NCBI GenBank assembly: GCA_023846275.1
Contig: CM043868.1
Coordinates: 21,423,755-21,487,754, forward strand
Direction: 5' to 3'
DNA from: Vanilla planifolia
Taxonomy: Eukaryota; Streptophyta; Magnoliopsida; Asparagales; Orchidaceae
DNA length: 64,000 nucleotides
In this document: positions 12,101 to 27,100 of the stretch, one piece after another
Position numbering within the stretch: the first letter of the stretch is position 1
Layout: every line of letters starts with the position of its first letter
The notes under the pieces: model-generated
Seen by the model: only the letters and a program-made list of their open reading frames with translations
Told to the model about the DNA's origin: nothing
Databases searched by the model: none
Translations under genes and position numbers: made by a program

Positions 12101-15100
12101 ACAGAACACAAACTCATTTGAAGATACATGCAATTGCATTGTTGGGCAAAACAAAGCCATTAGTATATTTTTTAGTAGAGTGGAGCTTGATCATTAGGTT
12201 GGACATGATTGTAACTTACATGTACATGCAAGCTTATGCTACTAATGATTAATTGTCTTATTAATATGCCAATCAGTGATAATTCAAGTGACATTAGCAT
12301 TGTCCTTCAAAATGGATGTTTAAGGTTCAGATCCCACACAAAACCTTCAACTCTCTTCAAAAAATATTCCCATTAAAGTAAATTTTAAATTTTCTAGCTA
12401 ACTAAGAGTAGATAAAAACTTAAAACAAAATAGAGTAGCAAATTAGCTGTAGATAAGTCCGACAGCATAATTATTGTGAGCATAGTTCACCACCTTCAGT
12501 AGGTATGTATAATTTGTAAATAAAAATTAGGATTGGCTATATAGACAGACAGCTCATGGCCAACTTGAACACAAAAGCAAAGATAACGGGTTTAAAAAAT
12601 AATAAAAAACCACAGTAAAGTGCATCACTAACCTCAGATCGTGAGAGATCAGTCTTAACTGATACATTGACAGCTTGATACTCTTCAGTTACCTGCAAAA
12701 CACCCACTGTCTATCCAATAAAAAGTTCCCAAGAATCTGAAAAGCTTAAGAACGAGAGGAGATTCTAAAAGTCCACCAACCCAGAATTCAAAATTGAATA
12801 GATCGTGACAGGCACACAAGTGGTACCTAAGGCCCTGAAAATAAAGGAATCATGGTGTCAAAGCAAATAGATTTTTAGAGCACGACCCATGAAAAAAATT
12901 AAGGATTTACACAAGTTGTACATTGAAGGAACCATTAATTATTTCAGCAAAGTGGAATGAACCTTGAAGCTTGCACATTGCACCAAGCAAAATGGGCAGG
13001 AGAAATCTTCAGTAACTGTTTCCAAAAATTGGGTAGAAGGGGAAGTTAGTATGTAAATCTTAACACTGGTTACACTTTCTTGAAAAGAAAAAAGGAATAA
13101 ACATTTTCTTAAGAAGCAATAGAGACCCAAACACTGAAATCAATCCCAACAAAACCCTCTTACCTTAATTACAAATTACAACCATATAGGTTATAAGGTC
13201 AACAAAGTGTCTTTTGTATCTCTAATTACTAAATTCAAAGCCCATTAGAACAATGAACAATTTATATTGACACCAAAGGTTAAAGATTTGGCTTTAGCAT
13301 AAAAAACAATACAGAGCTGTTATATGCAGAAGAGTTAAAACAATTAGAACACAATGAATCTATTTTAAGCAAAAAACAACCAATGAAGTTCAAAAAATAT
13401 ACAAAAAGCGATGAAAGACAGCTCCTATTAGAATGAATGCTGCCAACAACTAGAGCCCAAGATGTAAAAAATTTAATTTTGCTGCAGGTCTTAGATCAAA
13501 TCACAAACAAGAGTCTATAAAAAAGCATGTATTGAGGCTTTATTGAGTTAATTAGTATTTCTGGATATTATAGGATTATCAATGGTTATTTATGATACCC
13601 ATTGAGACTTCTTATATTGCTTCTACACATTTTCTCATTTGCTTACATTTCATTATTTTTTATTATTATTTTATTAAGGTAGATGACATTTTAGTCCTTG
13701 CACAATGGTTAAGACTTCTCATATGCTATTTATATTTTGCAAAGGAATAGAAAATGAGATAGAGGTTTAGCTATCAATTCAAAACTAAAAGGATGTGAGG
13801 TTCATATATGTACACAAGTTTCTCCTAACAAAGACATACACTAGCCGATGTCCTCATTTAGGTTTCAATTCAAAGTTATCCTTACTATCACCGTCATCTT
13901 TTTTCCATGTGATTCGACAATACAAACGACACCCAACCACACCTCAAAACTCATTGGCCACCATGATCATGCTAAACCGTCTTTATTTTCACATTCCAAA
14001 GATCCAGCTACCTCCCACTCAGCCACACTTGAAACGTGGGTCTCTCCACCATCGTACATGCCTCCTGCTAGTTTCCCAACCACACATGTAACTTGAGTTC
14101 ACTTGCACACCCAATCTTCCAAACCATAGATCTCCTCATTGTCATTGATTTGTGTCTCTATCCAATACCATCTTTTTTGTGCCTCTTGCTGGAATTCGCA
14201 CACCACCTCCTAACCTTCGATGACACCACTATCGTCACCCCAACTCATGCTCTTGCACTAAACCGATAGTTTGTGTTGTACCCATAGGACAAAGTTACCT
14301 TTGAACTACCACTTGAACATGCTTGTTTGAAGATCTAAATTAACTGATGGTTTAGATACGATCCTACTATCACCATCATCTTTTTTCCATGTGATCCGAC
14401 AATACAAATTATACCCAAACACACCTCAAACTCATTGACCACCATGATCATGCTAAACCGTCTTTATTTTCACATTCCAAAGATCCAGCTACCTCCCACT
14501 CAGCCACACTTGAAACGTGGGTCTCTCCACCATCGTACATGCCTCCTGATAGTTTCCCAATCACACATGTAACTTGAGTTCACTCGCACACCCAATCTTC
14601 CAAATTATAGATCTCCTTGTCATTGATTTGTGTCTCTATCCAATACCATCTGTTTTATGCCTCTTGCTAGAATTCGCACAACACCTCCTAACCTTCGATG
14701 ACACCACTATCGTCGCCCCTACTCATGCTCTTGCACTAAACCTAGAGTGTGTTGTACCCATAGGAAAAAGTTACCTTTGAACTACCACTTGAACATGCTT
14801 GTTTGAAATCCTTAATTAACTGATGGTTTAGAGATGACCCTACTAAAATCCACTGCAACCAAAGTTCTAGTTGTGGCCATTGCCACCATTTACAGCCAAA
14901 CACCACCATTTCAATCCAACTAAGCACCATTCGTTTCTTAATATTGCCACCGCCGTTTCTAGTCGATTCCACTACTACGTTATTGTCACCATTTGGTATT
15001 AGAACAGATTTCGTGATGCTCCAACCATCGTGATGGTTCAAGGTTCACGTTGCGAAAAAAAAAATTTGAGGAAAATAATTTTTGGTAAATGAGATATCTT

Positions 15101-18100
15101 TTTGAAAATTAAGATTTATCATTATACTTCTAAAATTAGATTGTTAAATCTATGTCAATCTCATTGCTATCTAACAATACATTATTGTTCTTAAAACATA
15201 TTGACCTTTGCATTCTATTTCCTAAACTTTTATGTCGTAACTTTCATGGTGATCTTTTTCTTAGACTTTAATCATCACACTCTACATTTCAATTACTCCA
15301 AGAATTTTTGTTTTGTTTATACTATGTTCATTCACTTCATGTGTCCAATAAACTTTCTCTACAAACATTGTTTTTTATAAGATCTCCTTCTCTATTATAT
15401 CGTCGAGTAACAAAACTTTGATGGTTCAACTTCTCTTATTATACCTATACATATCCCACCACCTCTATAGGTCCATACTTGTCAACCTCACACTTGTGCT
15501 ATGAAACCAATTGCCACCAAGCCAACTCTATTGAAGTTTCCTTTAAATTGTGAGGACTAAGCTCATCATTTTCTCATAGCATTTTTGAAAGGAATCACCC
15601 TACAGATGGTTAGTATATTAAATAGCAAGTGTCATTTGAACATTTTTCTACCAATTACCAACACCTCTCTCTTTATCAATAAGCCTATGCTTAGAACATC
15701 CTAAGCAACACAATTAAATTCCAATTAAAAACAAGAAATGGATACTAAATTGGCTACTCTTAAAGTTAGGCATAGAAAATAAAAATTGCACTTGGAAAGG
15801 GTGGACAATTAACTAGAGCAATAGGTGCTATAGTGAAACTCATTGCAAAAAAAGGTAAATCAACTACATTAAGGTTACCATATAGAGAGGTCTGTTTGAT
15901 ACATAAAAATTGGTTAACAATAATCAAACAAGTGGGCAATGTTGGAGTGAACCTAAAAAGTTTGGCTAGAGCAGGAACAAAGTTTTGGCTAAGTTAGCGT
16001 CTTATAGTTAAATAAATAGTTATGAATCCTATAGATCATCCCTAGAAGGGTGATGAGAGGACAACCCCAATTGGTAGAAATAAACCTACAATCCCTTGGG
16101 GTTATCAAGTGTTTGGAAGTAGAAAAAGGAATAAGAAAAGGAACAAAAATGACCACTCTTCAATAGGCATAGAACTTGGTTACACCTCCAAGCATCAACC
16201 CGATCTCATGTAATTGGTGTGTATGTGTCAATTTCGACCTAATAATAGTATTAACAGATACAATACAAGTCATGATACAAAAGGATTTTCTCAAATTTAT
16301 TATGATGTCCAATTTGATGTCTTATTACCTGTTATTAGCATAAATTATGTGCTGATTCTTTAATTTATTGCAATCAAGCAGGTCCAGACAATGCTTAGAA
16401 TGAATTTTAATAACGTCTTTCTTTATGGACATTTCAAGAATCTATAAACATAAAGCAATTGCTATGCCATGTTTCTTGGGGGAAGAATAAAATATGCAAA
16501 CTCAAAAAAGCCATTTATGGACTCAAACAAAGTCCAAAAACATAATTTGACAAATTTTGTAGAGAAAATGAAATTGGTATGCACATTGGTAAAATAATCA
16601 GTCTTTGTTAAGAACATAGCATTTAGATCCCTCATCTTGATAGTTTATGTCAATGATATTCTTCTTAGTAAAACTATCAAAACGAGATTTAAAAGTAAAA
16701 CAATATGTACAAAGGTATTTCTTGCAAAAGATCCTAATTATGTTAAATATTTTCCTAATATTAAACTTGTTTATAACTGAAAAGAATTGTCATTGTCCCA
16801 GAAGATATATATCATGAATTTACTTGAGATTTAAACCTATTGACAACTTTATAAATAGCAAACTACAAAAGATCAAGAAAAACTATTTGAATGTCTCTAA
16901 GTATAGGTAGTTGACAATTATCAAGTAATACTGCCTTTACATAACATTTTTGAAAGGTGATGCCACATAAATGGTCACTATATTTAACAATATGTGTCGT
17001 TTAAACATCTTTCTACTAGTTACCAACACACTTCTCTCTTTGTTAATAAGCCTATGCTTAGAACATCAAGAAACACTACTAACTTCTAATTAAAAAAAAG
17101 TATTAGATGCTAAATTGGCCATAAGAAGATTATCATCTGAGGAAGTCAATTTGATATCCAAAACTGCTTAGTAACAATTAGGCAAGTGGGTAATGTAGAG
17201 GTGAACCAAAAAAGTTTGGATAGAGTCGGACAAAATAATCCAGAATAATCCATCATGAATTTTATTTGTGATGAATAATACCCCATATGATAATCCAAGA
17301 TTCATAGCATTGCTTCTCAACTGTAAGACTCTATCATCCACAATGGAATCATCAAATAATCCTCTCACAATTCCTCACCACCAAGCAATTAACAAAACTC
17401 ATCTAAAGGAGTGAAACCATCCTTCAAGCAACCTTGTGGCAACCACTTGACTCTCATGGATGATAGATCCAATACGTCTTTGTTCATGATATCTATAATC
17501 TTTTCTCATCTTCTCTCAAGGCTATAACCACAGAGGCATGCTTTATTCATAAGCAACAAATAAAATCCCTTTCCTTGTTGTATGCTCGTGGTTTTTCCCC
17601 CATTCCTATGTTTTCCACATAAAAGTTCCATGTGATCTCGTGTTCCTCATATTTTCTACTTTCCTCACATTTTATTTTCTCAAAAGAGCTATCTAACTTC
17701 CAAGATATTAAAGTGAATTCTTGTCCATTCTATCAAATCCTATACAATACAAATTTCTGGAAAGTACAGATCAAAGTGTCAACAAAAACCCTTAGATGAA
17801 CTTAAAAATCACTCCAAATTTAACCTTTTGCATCATTTCCTTATTTTTTGGTTCATAAATATGATGTAAATAGAACGGTAGTCATCATTGCACATAGTTT
17901 ATCAAACAATACCAAAAATAGTAAACCGGGTAATGACATCCTTCAATATATCCTACGCACTTCATCATTTTAAAATTTAACATCTCTTTCAAAAAGTTGA
18001 ATATTCTTATCCAAGAATTATGATAATAGCATGATAAAACTATTATCACCAATCAATAATTAGCAATAAGTTCTAAAACTAATAATACAAAAAAAACACA

Positions 18101-21100
18101 AAATAACAATAGCCTAAGAGCAAGAAGAAAAACATGTTCATTAGAAAATCAGAGTCAAACATTTCAACATTTTCAAATTAATGAGTTCTAAACGAATACG
18201 ATAATGGAAAAAAATTTGCACTTCGGAGAATCAACAACACGACAAAAGCTAAAATGTGTTCACAATGTCCTATACCTTCTAAAAACAAAGAAGTTTAAAT
18301 GCAAGTAAAATCTAAATGAGAAGGGGCAAAGAATATATTACACATCTAAAAATATCCTAAACATGAAAAGTATAATGAAAACTTTGAGCAAATCAAATAA
18401 AATAGCCACAATGATTATACATGGACTATGCATAACCTAAACATGAAAATTATAATTAAATATCAATGATTGAAATAGCTTCAATGCATGAATTTACAAG
18501 GATTAAAAAAAATTAAAGGTATTGTTATTCATCTATAGACCAATAAATCAAAGTAAATGTAAAAATAATCCACTCAATGTCATATTATATGCCATTAAGC
18601 AAAAATTATTATGAAAACTAAAATCATGTAATTTTTAGTCTTTACAAGCCAAGTAAAACCTAAAGTGTCGAAGATAAAGGCAAAAATCTACCTTCAGTCT
18701 TTTGCAGCTTGTTACTATAGTACCGATAGTTGAAGAGTACATTTCCAGTTCTCAATCTACAAGTTATGTAGGAAACTGATTAAAATAATGGTTAAAGCTC
18801 TTCAATGAAATTGGAGAAAAACAATATTAAATGCCCTACACCCAACTTTTCAATTATGCACATCTAGAAACAAAATTTAGCAAGCAAAATAAAAAACATA
18901 ATCTAAGAGATAAATTAGTCATTATTCCACTAACAATATAAACATTTTTAGACGACAATATAGGCATTGCACCTTATGATAACCAATCCAAGTTCAAAAT
19001 CATGAATACAACACAAAAATACTAACAAAAAAATCTAACAAAAAAATCTAACAAAAAACACTATCATTTCATAATAATTATAAATATACAAGATGAAAAA
19101 TAGAATGTTATAAAATAATTAGAAAAAAGATCTTAATATTTTTCTCAGCATTTATTTTCAATTAATTTTCATTAATCTCAAATAATTACAAACCTTAACA
19201 TACATTTTGCACCTTCATGTTAAAGATACACTTATGTAAATATATAAGATAACATGAAAATAATACGACATATTGGTATGGATGCATGCATCTTGTTGAC
19301 CCTTGATTACACCTTAATAATGCCAAAATTGACATTTTTAAACTTTACTAACCATGTATATTCATAAAAACTCAACAAGTGTAATTTAAATAGCTTTATT
19401 AAAACAATGACAATCCCACCCTCACCTCGTCACCTTGTTGTTCCAACTTTATTGAATGTCTGCATATGGACATTTATCACCTTATCATGACTACTAAATG
19501 CCAAAATTCTAGTAGTCTTATCAACCAAACATATTATATTCTCTAAGTGGTAGCCCACACCAAATATTAAAAACAACTTGGATGTGAATGAAGCTAAATT
19601 TAACTAAACTTTTTTAAATAAGAAAAAAGGTAGCTTCTACAAGGACTTTTGCAGCTCATAACCCACTTTATGGAATAGATGACCTTTTCTTCACTAGGCA
19701 TCCTTTTCCCCTTATATTCTCTTTATCCACATGACTAGATAAGAAGACAAAGTTGTAAATGTTTTTACACATCGTGCAGCTTATTGCCATGATTGCTTTT
19801 GTAATTTTTCCCTGTCCTAGTGTTTTCCACATAAACCATGTAGTTATTGTGCTTCTTTTCCTTCTTTTATCTATTTTTATTTCTCTTTTCCTCACTATTT
19901 TACTCTCATGTTCACCTTGACTATACCCTCAGGGTTTATAAAGGTATATTAAATAACAAGAATTGTTTGCTATTACGCATTACCAATAATTAAACTTCTA
20001 ATATCACATTAAACACTCGAACAACCTTTTTGTTTACTCACATCAAGCATAATCCATAGAATCTGAGTTGTTGTACAACATAATCCAAGTGGATATAGAA
20101 TAACAAATTAATATAAGACACGTATTAAAATAAAACTTACAAAAGCAATATTGTGCAAGAGTAATGCTAACCACCATCACAAAAGCAAAAAGAAAGGATC
20201 AGCTTAATATGCAGAAATAAAGTTCCCTATCACTATGTGTGGCAAGAGTAAATAAGGCCAAAAATCATGACAAAGTGACTCATTAAAATGGCTTTCCAAT
20301 TTTTCTTTTTTAAGTAGTAAAAGAAAAAGGGTTGTGGATCCTGCATGCAGGTTGTGAGAGAAAGAGCTTAAGGTTCACTCTAATTTACTCCATAATTTTA
20401 CTTCCAATAAATGGAACCTTCCATCTGGACATAAAATATGACATGTGAAAGGATTAGAGTCAGACATCAGAGGTTAATAGAAAGAGCTAAGGTTTGCATA
20501 AGCAATTGCATCCCCGGCCCAACCAAACAAAAATGATCAAGCATCGCAGCAACAAAAACTTCAAGAAAAACATAAACATCAAAAAAACACTTAAAATTTT
20601 TGCAATTCTTCTGAGATAGCAAATATTGCAGCCCCAATTCTTTAAATTTGAACAATGAGAACCGTAACAACCCTGATCTACAGAAAAATGAACACAAAAA
20701 CAGATAAAATATTAGATTATACAAGTGTCAGCAGGTGAAAGGATATGGCATATATAAGAATTGTTTATTAAGGCATTGAATCCTAATGAAAGTTTCTGGG
20801 ACATATATACAATGAGACAAAGAAACCTTAGGTTTCATCTTCCAAAAAAAAAGGGACCGTCCAAGCATAAGTTGACGTAGATATAATTTCCACTATTGGT
20901 CAATGATCAAACACTAGCATAAATATATAAAATTTAACTCTTTGAAGTTTAAAGAGTAGCTATTGATTTGTTTTGTGATATCTCAGAAACGAAAAATGCC
21001 AAATAGAATAACTTAAATACACCTGACTGGTTGGCAAAACTTAAGCCGCAGTTAATTGCATAAACATTACCAGCTGCTTTTAGTTGTACAAAATGAAAAA

Positions 21101-24100
21101 AGGCAAATAGTATGTAAGCATTCATCTCTTAGATGATATGCAGGAATATGATTAACTTGTAGTAGCAAACAAAATTATAAGAATGAAAACTGACTGAGAT
21201 AAAACAAAGTAAAACAAAGAAATACATAGAACATGACAGTTTCTGACGTAAGATTTTTACCTAATAATGTGAGGTAATGTCGATGCAGGAACATTGTTGT
21301 AAGTATAAGAATCGTAAGGTGACCTCTCTCTAGCACCTACCTCTTGGGCACGTAGGCTTATTTGCAATTTGTAAGAATTCTATAGAATATAATCATGAGT
21401 TAATAAAATGAGAGAAAAAAGAAAATTACAAAGCAATTAAAAGTAATTGGCTCACCAAAGAATCTATATTTTGATTTCTGAAATTCAGGCAATTGTCTTG
21501 ATTTAAGAAACTAGGCTGCAAATAATAAGCATGCATCAAATGTAAAAATCAGAAAGAGTTCATTAAAATTCAACCTAATAAGAAGAAGACAATGATATAA
21601 GAAAAAACAAGAAGAAAGAGTTAATGAAAATAGCACTAAAACAACAGATAAAACTATGCAAGGATACGAAAACCCAGCCATGCTGGCTCTTCAATACATT
21701 ATTTCCATGAGATTGATTACTAACAGATAAGATCTACCAGCCAAGATGAAATGGTTCAAAAAACAACAAACCAATAAAACAATTTCCAATCTTAAGAACT
21801 GTGCAATGTGAATCCTCAAAAGCTTACCCAACCTATAGAACACCAGTTTATAGATCAACATCCTAGCCAACAGGCCCCAAGGCATTTGAGAGAAAAAAGC
21901 ATCCTTCGGACATTAAACCACTTTATACCCAGACATGGACATTTAAAAAATGCTTCCCTGAGACGAGCAGCAGCAAAGCATTAATTTTGATTAACATCAT
22001 TATTTGCCCGACCCTTGTGAGAAATCGGCAACACCTTAAATTATTTCTTTGCAAGTTCCAGTACAGGATCTTTTCAGATGCTATTTACTTGACTTCCATT
22101 GTGATTAAACCCTGACACAGTTACTCAGAATATCACCATGTATTGCCTTCATTTAAAGTACTTAGTAACTACTGTCAATGGCTTTCAGTGTTTTCTTCCA
22201 TAACACTGATGCTTAAAACCATCATTTTCCAAAGTGAAATAAGTATTCATGGAAGTACCGAAGAGTGGATTCTTAATTGGTAGCTAGCTGACCAATAGGC
22301 CTCAATCATTTTCCCAATGTCCCCAGAATTAAAAATACAGTGTGCTTGACACTCTTATAATATTCATTTTCTAGTAACAGTGTATAAAAAATCTCATACT
22401 TTTCATATATTAATAAAAATCATTGCATTCTGTGGGACTGCAGAGAAAATTAATTCTTTTAACCTTTTCCTATCACCATTTAAATGCAATTCCAATTATC
22501 CTTCTGTAACTCATAACATTATTTCTGTCATTTTTCTTTTTAAATTATATTATAAGATTTCTGTCCATTTTGTTTGGAAGAATCAAAAAACTAAAATCAA
22601 ATTCAAAATCCACCCATTGGGCAGGAAGCATACTAGCATGTATATAAAAAGCACTATAAAAGGAACTCACAATTCTTTATAATTTTCCCCACCCTTCGTC
22701 AAAACATTTAGGGATGAACTTACACAAAAGTTGTTATCTTTAAAAGTTGTTATCTTTCCCTCTTTCCATCCTTTCCCTTTAAATCATCCAATCTTTTCAA
22801 TTTTTGAAACAACTCCTATAAGTTGTGTGAACTAGACATTGATTATCTGCTCAGCATAAAGAACTACCTAGATTAGATTTCAAAAACAAAAAATCAAGAC
22901 ACAATGATATTATTTTACATATTAAATGCACAGTAAAGCCGAATACCACTTGCACACTACCTCAAATGATTTCAATTCATGAACAATATACTTGTTTAGC
23001 AATTTTGCTGTCTTCATGAATCTAATAATTTTATTACATACAGTACAACATAGCTGCAGCACTGCTCAAAAAAAAAACTAAAATACAGCAGTGTCCCAAG
23101 AACTCCACTCAATCTAATCTAAGAGCTCTACATGCTCTTTCATAAACATTTTAGATAGTTAATGGTTCAAAATAACTTCCACCCCACCAAGTTAGCTCAG
23201 CAGGACCCACTATCACACCATTCCATAGACAAGAGTACTGCAACATAGTGCTGCTAAAAGCCTCATGCAGCTCAAATTTGATAGGTCAGTTTCAAAATTT
23301 GTGAATAAAATAAGTTTATTCCCCAAAAATTTTCGTGGTCATGCTATTCAAAGCAACTTAAATGATTTTCAATCAGCTTCACTATTATCCAACTTTTTAA
23401 ACAAATCCAAAAAGTACAAACTGATAATAACTACTTTTAAGGAAAGTAAAACCAATTTCAAAATTTGTCAATAAAATAAGTTGATTCCCCAAAACTTTTC
23501 ATGGTCTTGCTATTCAAAGCACCTTAAATGATTTTGAATCAGCTTGACTATTATCCAATTTTTTAAACAAATCCACAAAGTACAAACTGATAATAACTAA
23601 TTTGCCATTTCAAGGAAAGTAAAACCAATTTGACTGATCCAATTAACTAAAACATTAAAGCAACAAATTGGAGAACCTAAAAGATTACATAAGCAGAAAG
23701 TTATTACTCCAAACAAGATCATCCCACTAATTATGTGTGACAAAGCTATCCTTGGATTAGTAGTAAGTATATGCTCCAAGGATACCTTTGAGCTCTCCAA
23801 CAAAAATTATGCCGACATATTATATCTCAATCAGTAAATAAATATACCTTCAAGCTACTATAATGCATGTCTACAGTAGATAACATCTCGCAACTGTGTC
23901 CCAAACTCAATGTAACACACTTTTCCAGAGATGAACATAGCGATTCCATTGGTATCTTCCCCCAGAAACAATTTTCTTCTATTTTTGCTGCAAGGAAAGA
24001 CAAAAAGCTTGAAGGAAGATTTACAGTTACAGCTTATAAAGATGGCAAAGCAATAAAAATATTCTATGTAGAGTTTCTGTTCATGTAACCGACTAGACAA

Positions 24101-27100
24101 GGAATATAGTACATTAACCAACGTGGCTAAAACATGACAGCATTACCCTGAAGAGATATGAAAAATGCCAAACTTAAATAACAACAAATAATGGAATAAC
24201 TCAAATAGTTCAGTAGTTCAACTAAATGAAAAATCATAACTTGAATTATGGAAGATTAGTAAGAATGTAGAAACTATTACATTACCTTATCATATGCAGA
24301 TCAGTACTGATTCTTAAAATAATAAGAAACTAAGCATTACAAGCAAATTTTGAGGGGAAAATCCAAGGCTAGATCATCAATGGATGAGCAATGACTAGGA
24401 AAGAGAAAAGGTCATCTTTTATGAGTGAGATTTTAGATCAAAGATCAAGAATCATACAACAATCAAACAGATTTCGAGCTGAATCAAAAAGAAATATTTA
24501 ATTGCACTACATCTCAAACCATATATGTGGCTCAGGCTTAATATAGATCCCATTGCTAGCTAGGTCAAACAGAATCGTTTTTTCTTACATATGCAATATA
24601 AAGTTAACTATGTATTTTTTTTACAAATGCCACCATCATTCAATTGGTTAAACTGAGAAGTAAGTAGCCCCACACCCCAATTGGTAAGTGATTGATCCCT
24701 CAATTCACAAGGGCTTGATCCCCACCCTATGATTTGACAACATTTTTTGGCATTACATACATAATGGATGGCTCAAATTTCACTTAAAGCAAACCACCGA
24801 TGGCCAGAGACCTAAACCTTACTTGGCTTTTCACTTTCCCTCAACAACTATTGGTTTCCTCCCCTTCACAAATTTTCTTTTCCCTTTCCATTCCCTTTAC
24901 AAATGATAGAGAGTTTCTCTTTGCACTTTCTCTTCATGAAAGGTTATAACATAACCTTCTTACTTTCCTCGATTAGAAGTTGAAGAATACTTATTTTTGC
25001 TAACCAACAATTACCAAAATTCTTCCTTTTCTTCTCTTAATCTTCTATTCATTTCATTATTTGCTTCATGTTCAGGCATCATAGCTAAACATTTTTACAT
25101 CTTTATGTTGAAGGAAGCCAACGTGTACATTAACTTCTAAGTCTACTGTAGATCTAAAGTTTAGTCCTAGGTTTATAACTTAATTTATGTTTATTTTTTC
25201 GTTATTATAACTTTTCTATGAATTCAATTTTGTTGTTTAACCGCAACGCATATCCATAAACAAAAGTCACATTGTTAAGTTACAATTTTGTTTACTATAT
25301 ATTTAATGTGTGCCCCAATTTTGAAAAAAAGCAACAATTTTGAACATTGGGGCTCTCAAATGCCTTGTGATGAAAATGTTGTGTGATGATTTTTTTTGTA
25401 ATATTTGGAGTTGCATCATTCTTAAGCCACCTATAGTTTTAATTGGATATTTATTTCTAACCTGACAACCCCAAAGCATTTTTTGTGATCATTTTTAAAA
25501 AATGTTTTAGGTTATATACAACATAATAATCTTTGTAGTTTTAATAACAAGTTGGTTTCAATTTTGATATTGATACTATTTTGACACTGCTTTGTTGCAA
25601 ATGAGTGATATTCGATTTAATCCTTTTGATAAGGGGAAGTGTTTTTTGGTTTTGATCTCAATTAAGGGGAAGATGTATTTGGTGTACAACTCCCATCTCA
25701 CTGATTAGATAACAAATTTTGCATTGCTTAAAGGCTTCTTAAATGTCTTAAGATGATTAGTCATAAAGCTCTCCATCAAATCTAGTAATTTTGTTATTTT
25801 ATGGGCATTGATGCAGGACAACAATTTAAATGCATGGAATTTACACATTTAATATTTAGGATTTTGAGCTTTTTTTGGTGTTTGTTTTCACATATAACAA
25901 CTTGGTTCAAGTAGGCTCAAATTTCATGAAGTTAACTCATAATCGATAGAGATTTTCAACCCCTAAATAATGCTTTATATGCACACTTCAGTGTGCTTTC
26001 GATGAAAAAAGAAGAGGAACTTCACACTAACTATTAAAAAGCTTAGAAACCTTCCTCAGAACTTCAAAAAAGTTATGATAACTTTTTCAGCCTTACCTAA
26101 CAATGATATTTACCACCTCTCTGCAACCTTCAATGAATTCCAAGTTCATAATCATGCATGACAAAAATGGAACAGCTTTCCATTTAAACAAGATGATAAA
26201 CCATTCTATTAACTATCAGTTACTTTTCTATAAATATTTTACACATTTAATGATTTCTAAAATGTTGTACTTCAAATTCATATACAAAAGATTAACAATT
26301 TTATCCAATTGTCTTATTTGCATTTTATTTACTGCATTGACTGGAAAGATTTGAAAATCAGTCTTTAGCTTGCATAGTCCATACCTTTGAAGATCGTATA
26401 GTGAGGCAAACTATGGTGTCCAGGATTCTGTTTTTACTGGTAAAAACATCTTAATCGTTCCAATAGTAATATATCCAAATAAGCCTCCCTTAATGAAGAT
26501 AGCATGCAATAGCATGTACTTTATTGCATGTACTCCAGCGTACCAAAGCATGCATTTGGAACTAAGATGTAACTAGTAAAGCTAATTTTATTTTGTTTAT
26601 CTACTTCATCATATTTCAATATGTATCAAAATAAAGCTGAACCTAAAGATATTTGAACGATTTTCATGACAACTGAAGATGGTTGGCTGTGTCCAAAAAA
26701 TGTGTTTTAGACTTCCGCTTATTTGTGAAGTATGTGAAATATTTTTTTTCTTTGCAAATACTCGACAAATTCAACAGCTGAGAACCTAGCGGAGAATTCA
26801 CCCAAGGCCTTTGTAGGCCTTGACTTCGAAGCTCAGTCAATTTTACAGGCATATTAGGCATCATTTACCAAATAACATGTGACTGTAAACTTCACATGAT
26901 GAAAAAGAACAACAACAACATAAGCTGATAAAAAAAAATTATTTTACGCCACATGAAAATATCAGTGTAGGATCCAGGGAAGCATAAATGATGCAAATAT
27001 TCTAAGACACGTATCGTTGAAGGAAAGTCCATTCTCCTATTTAAACTGCCATTTGAGCTTGATTTCAAAATTATTTTGTTCCTGAGTTTATGTTGTTACG

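Larger units (their letters stand above)
13016..18691 (-). other. EMF2: EMF2 intron 11 (5.7 kb)
   Basis: The most heavily invaded intron. It holds a 482-bp tandem duplication, two copies of a 180-bp repeat each followed by a plastid rpl2 remnant, a Ty1/copia RT remnant between them, and a possible LTR fragment. The recognisable insertions read on the plus strand, antisense to EMF2. Confidence 0.85.

Noticed and set aside
13795..15041. Open frames of 68-99 codons within and beside the 482-bp duplication
   Set aside because: The frames are not conserved between the two copies, so they are not under coding constraint.
15775..16165. Functional nuclear rpl2 gene
   Set aside because: Internal stops, indels, no start region and no transit peptide; it is only the C-terminal half.
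16380..16935. Functional copia element
   Set aside because: Stops and frame changes break every block and no LTR pair or other domains are present.
23858..24121. Open frames on both strands around EMF2 exon 8
   Set aside because: The minus frame is exon 8 in another phase plus intron; the plus frame is its antisense shadow.
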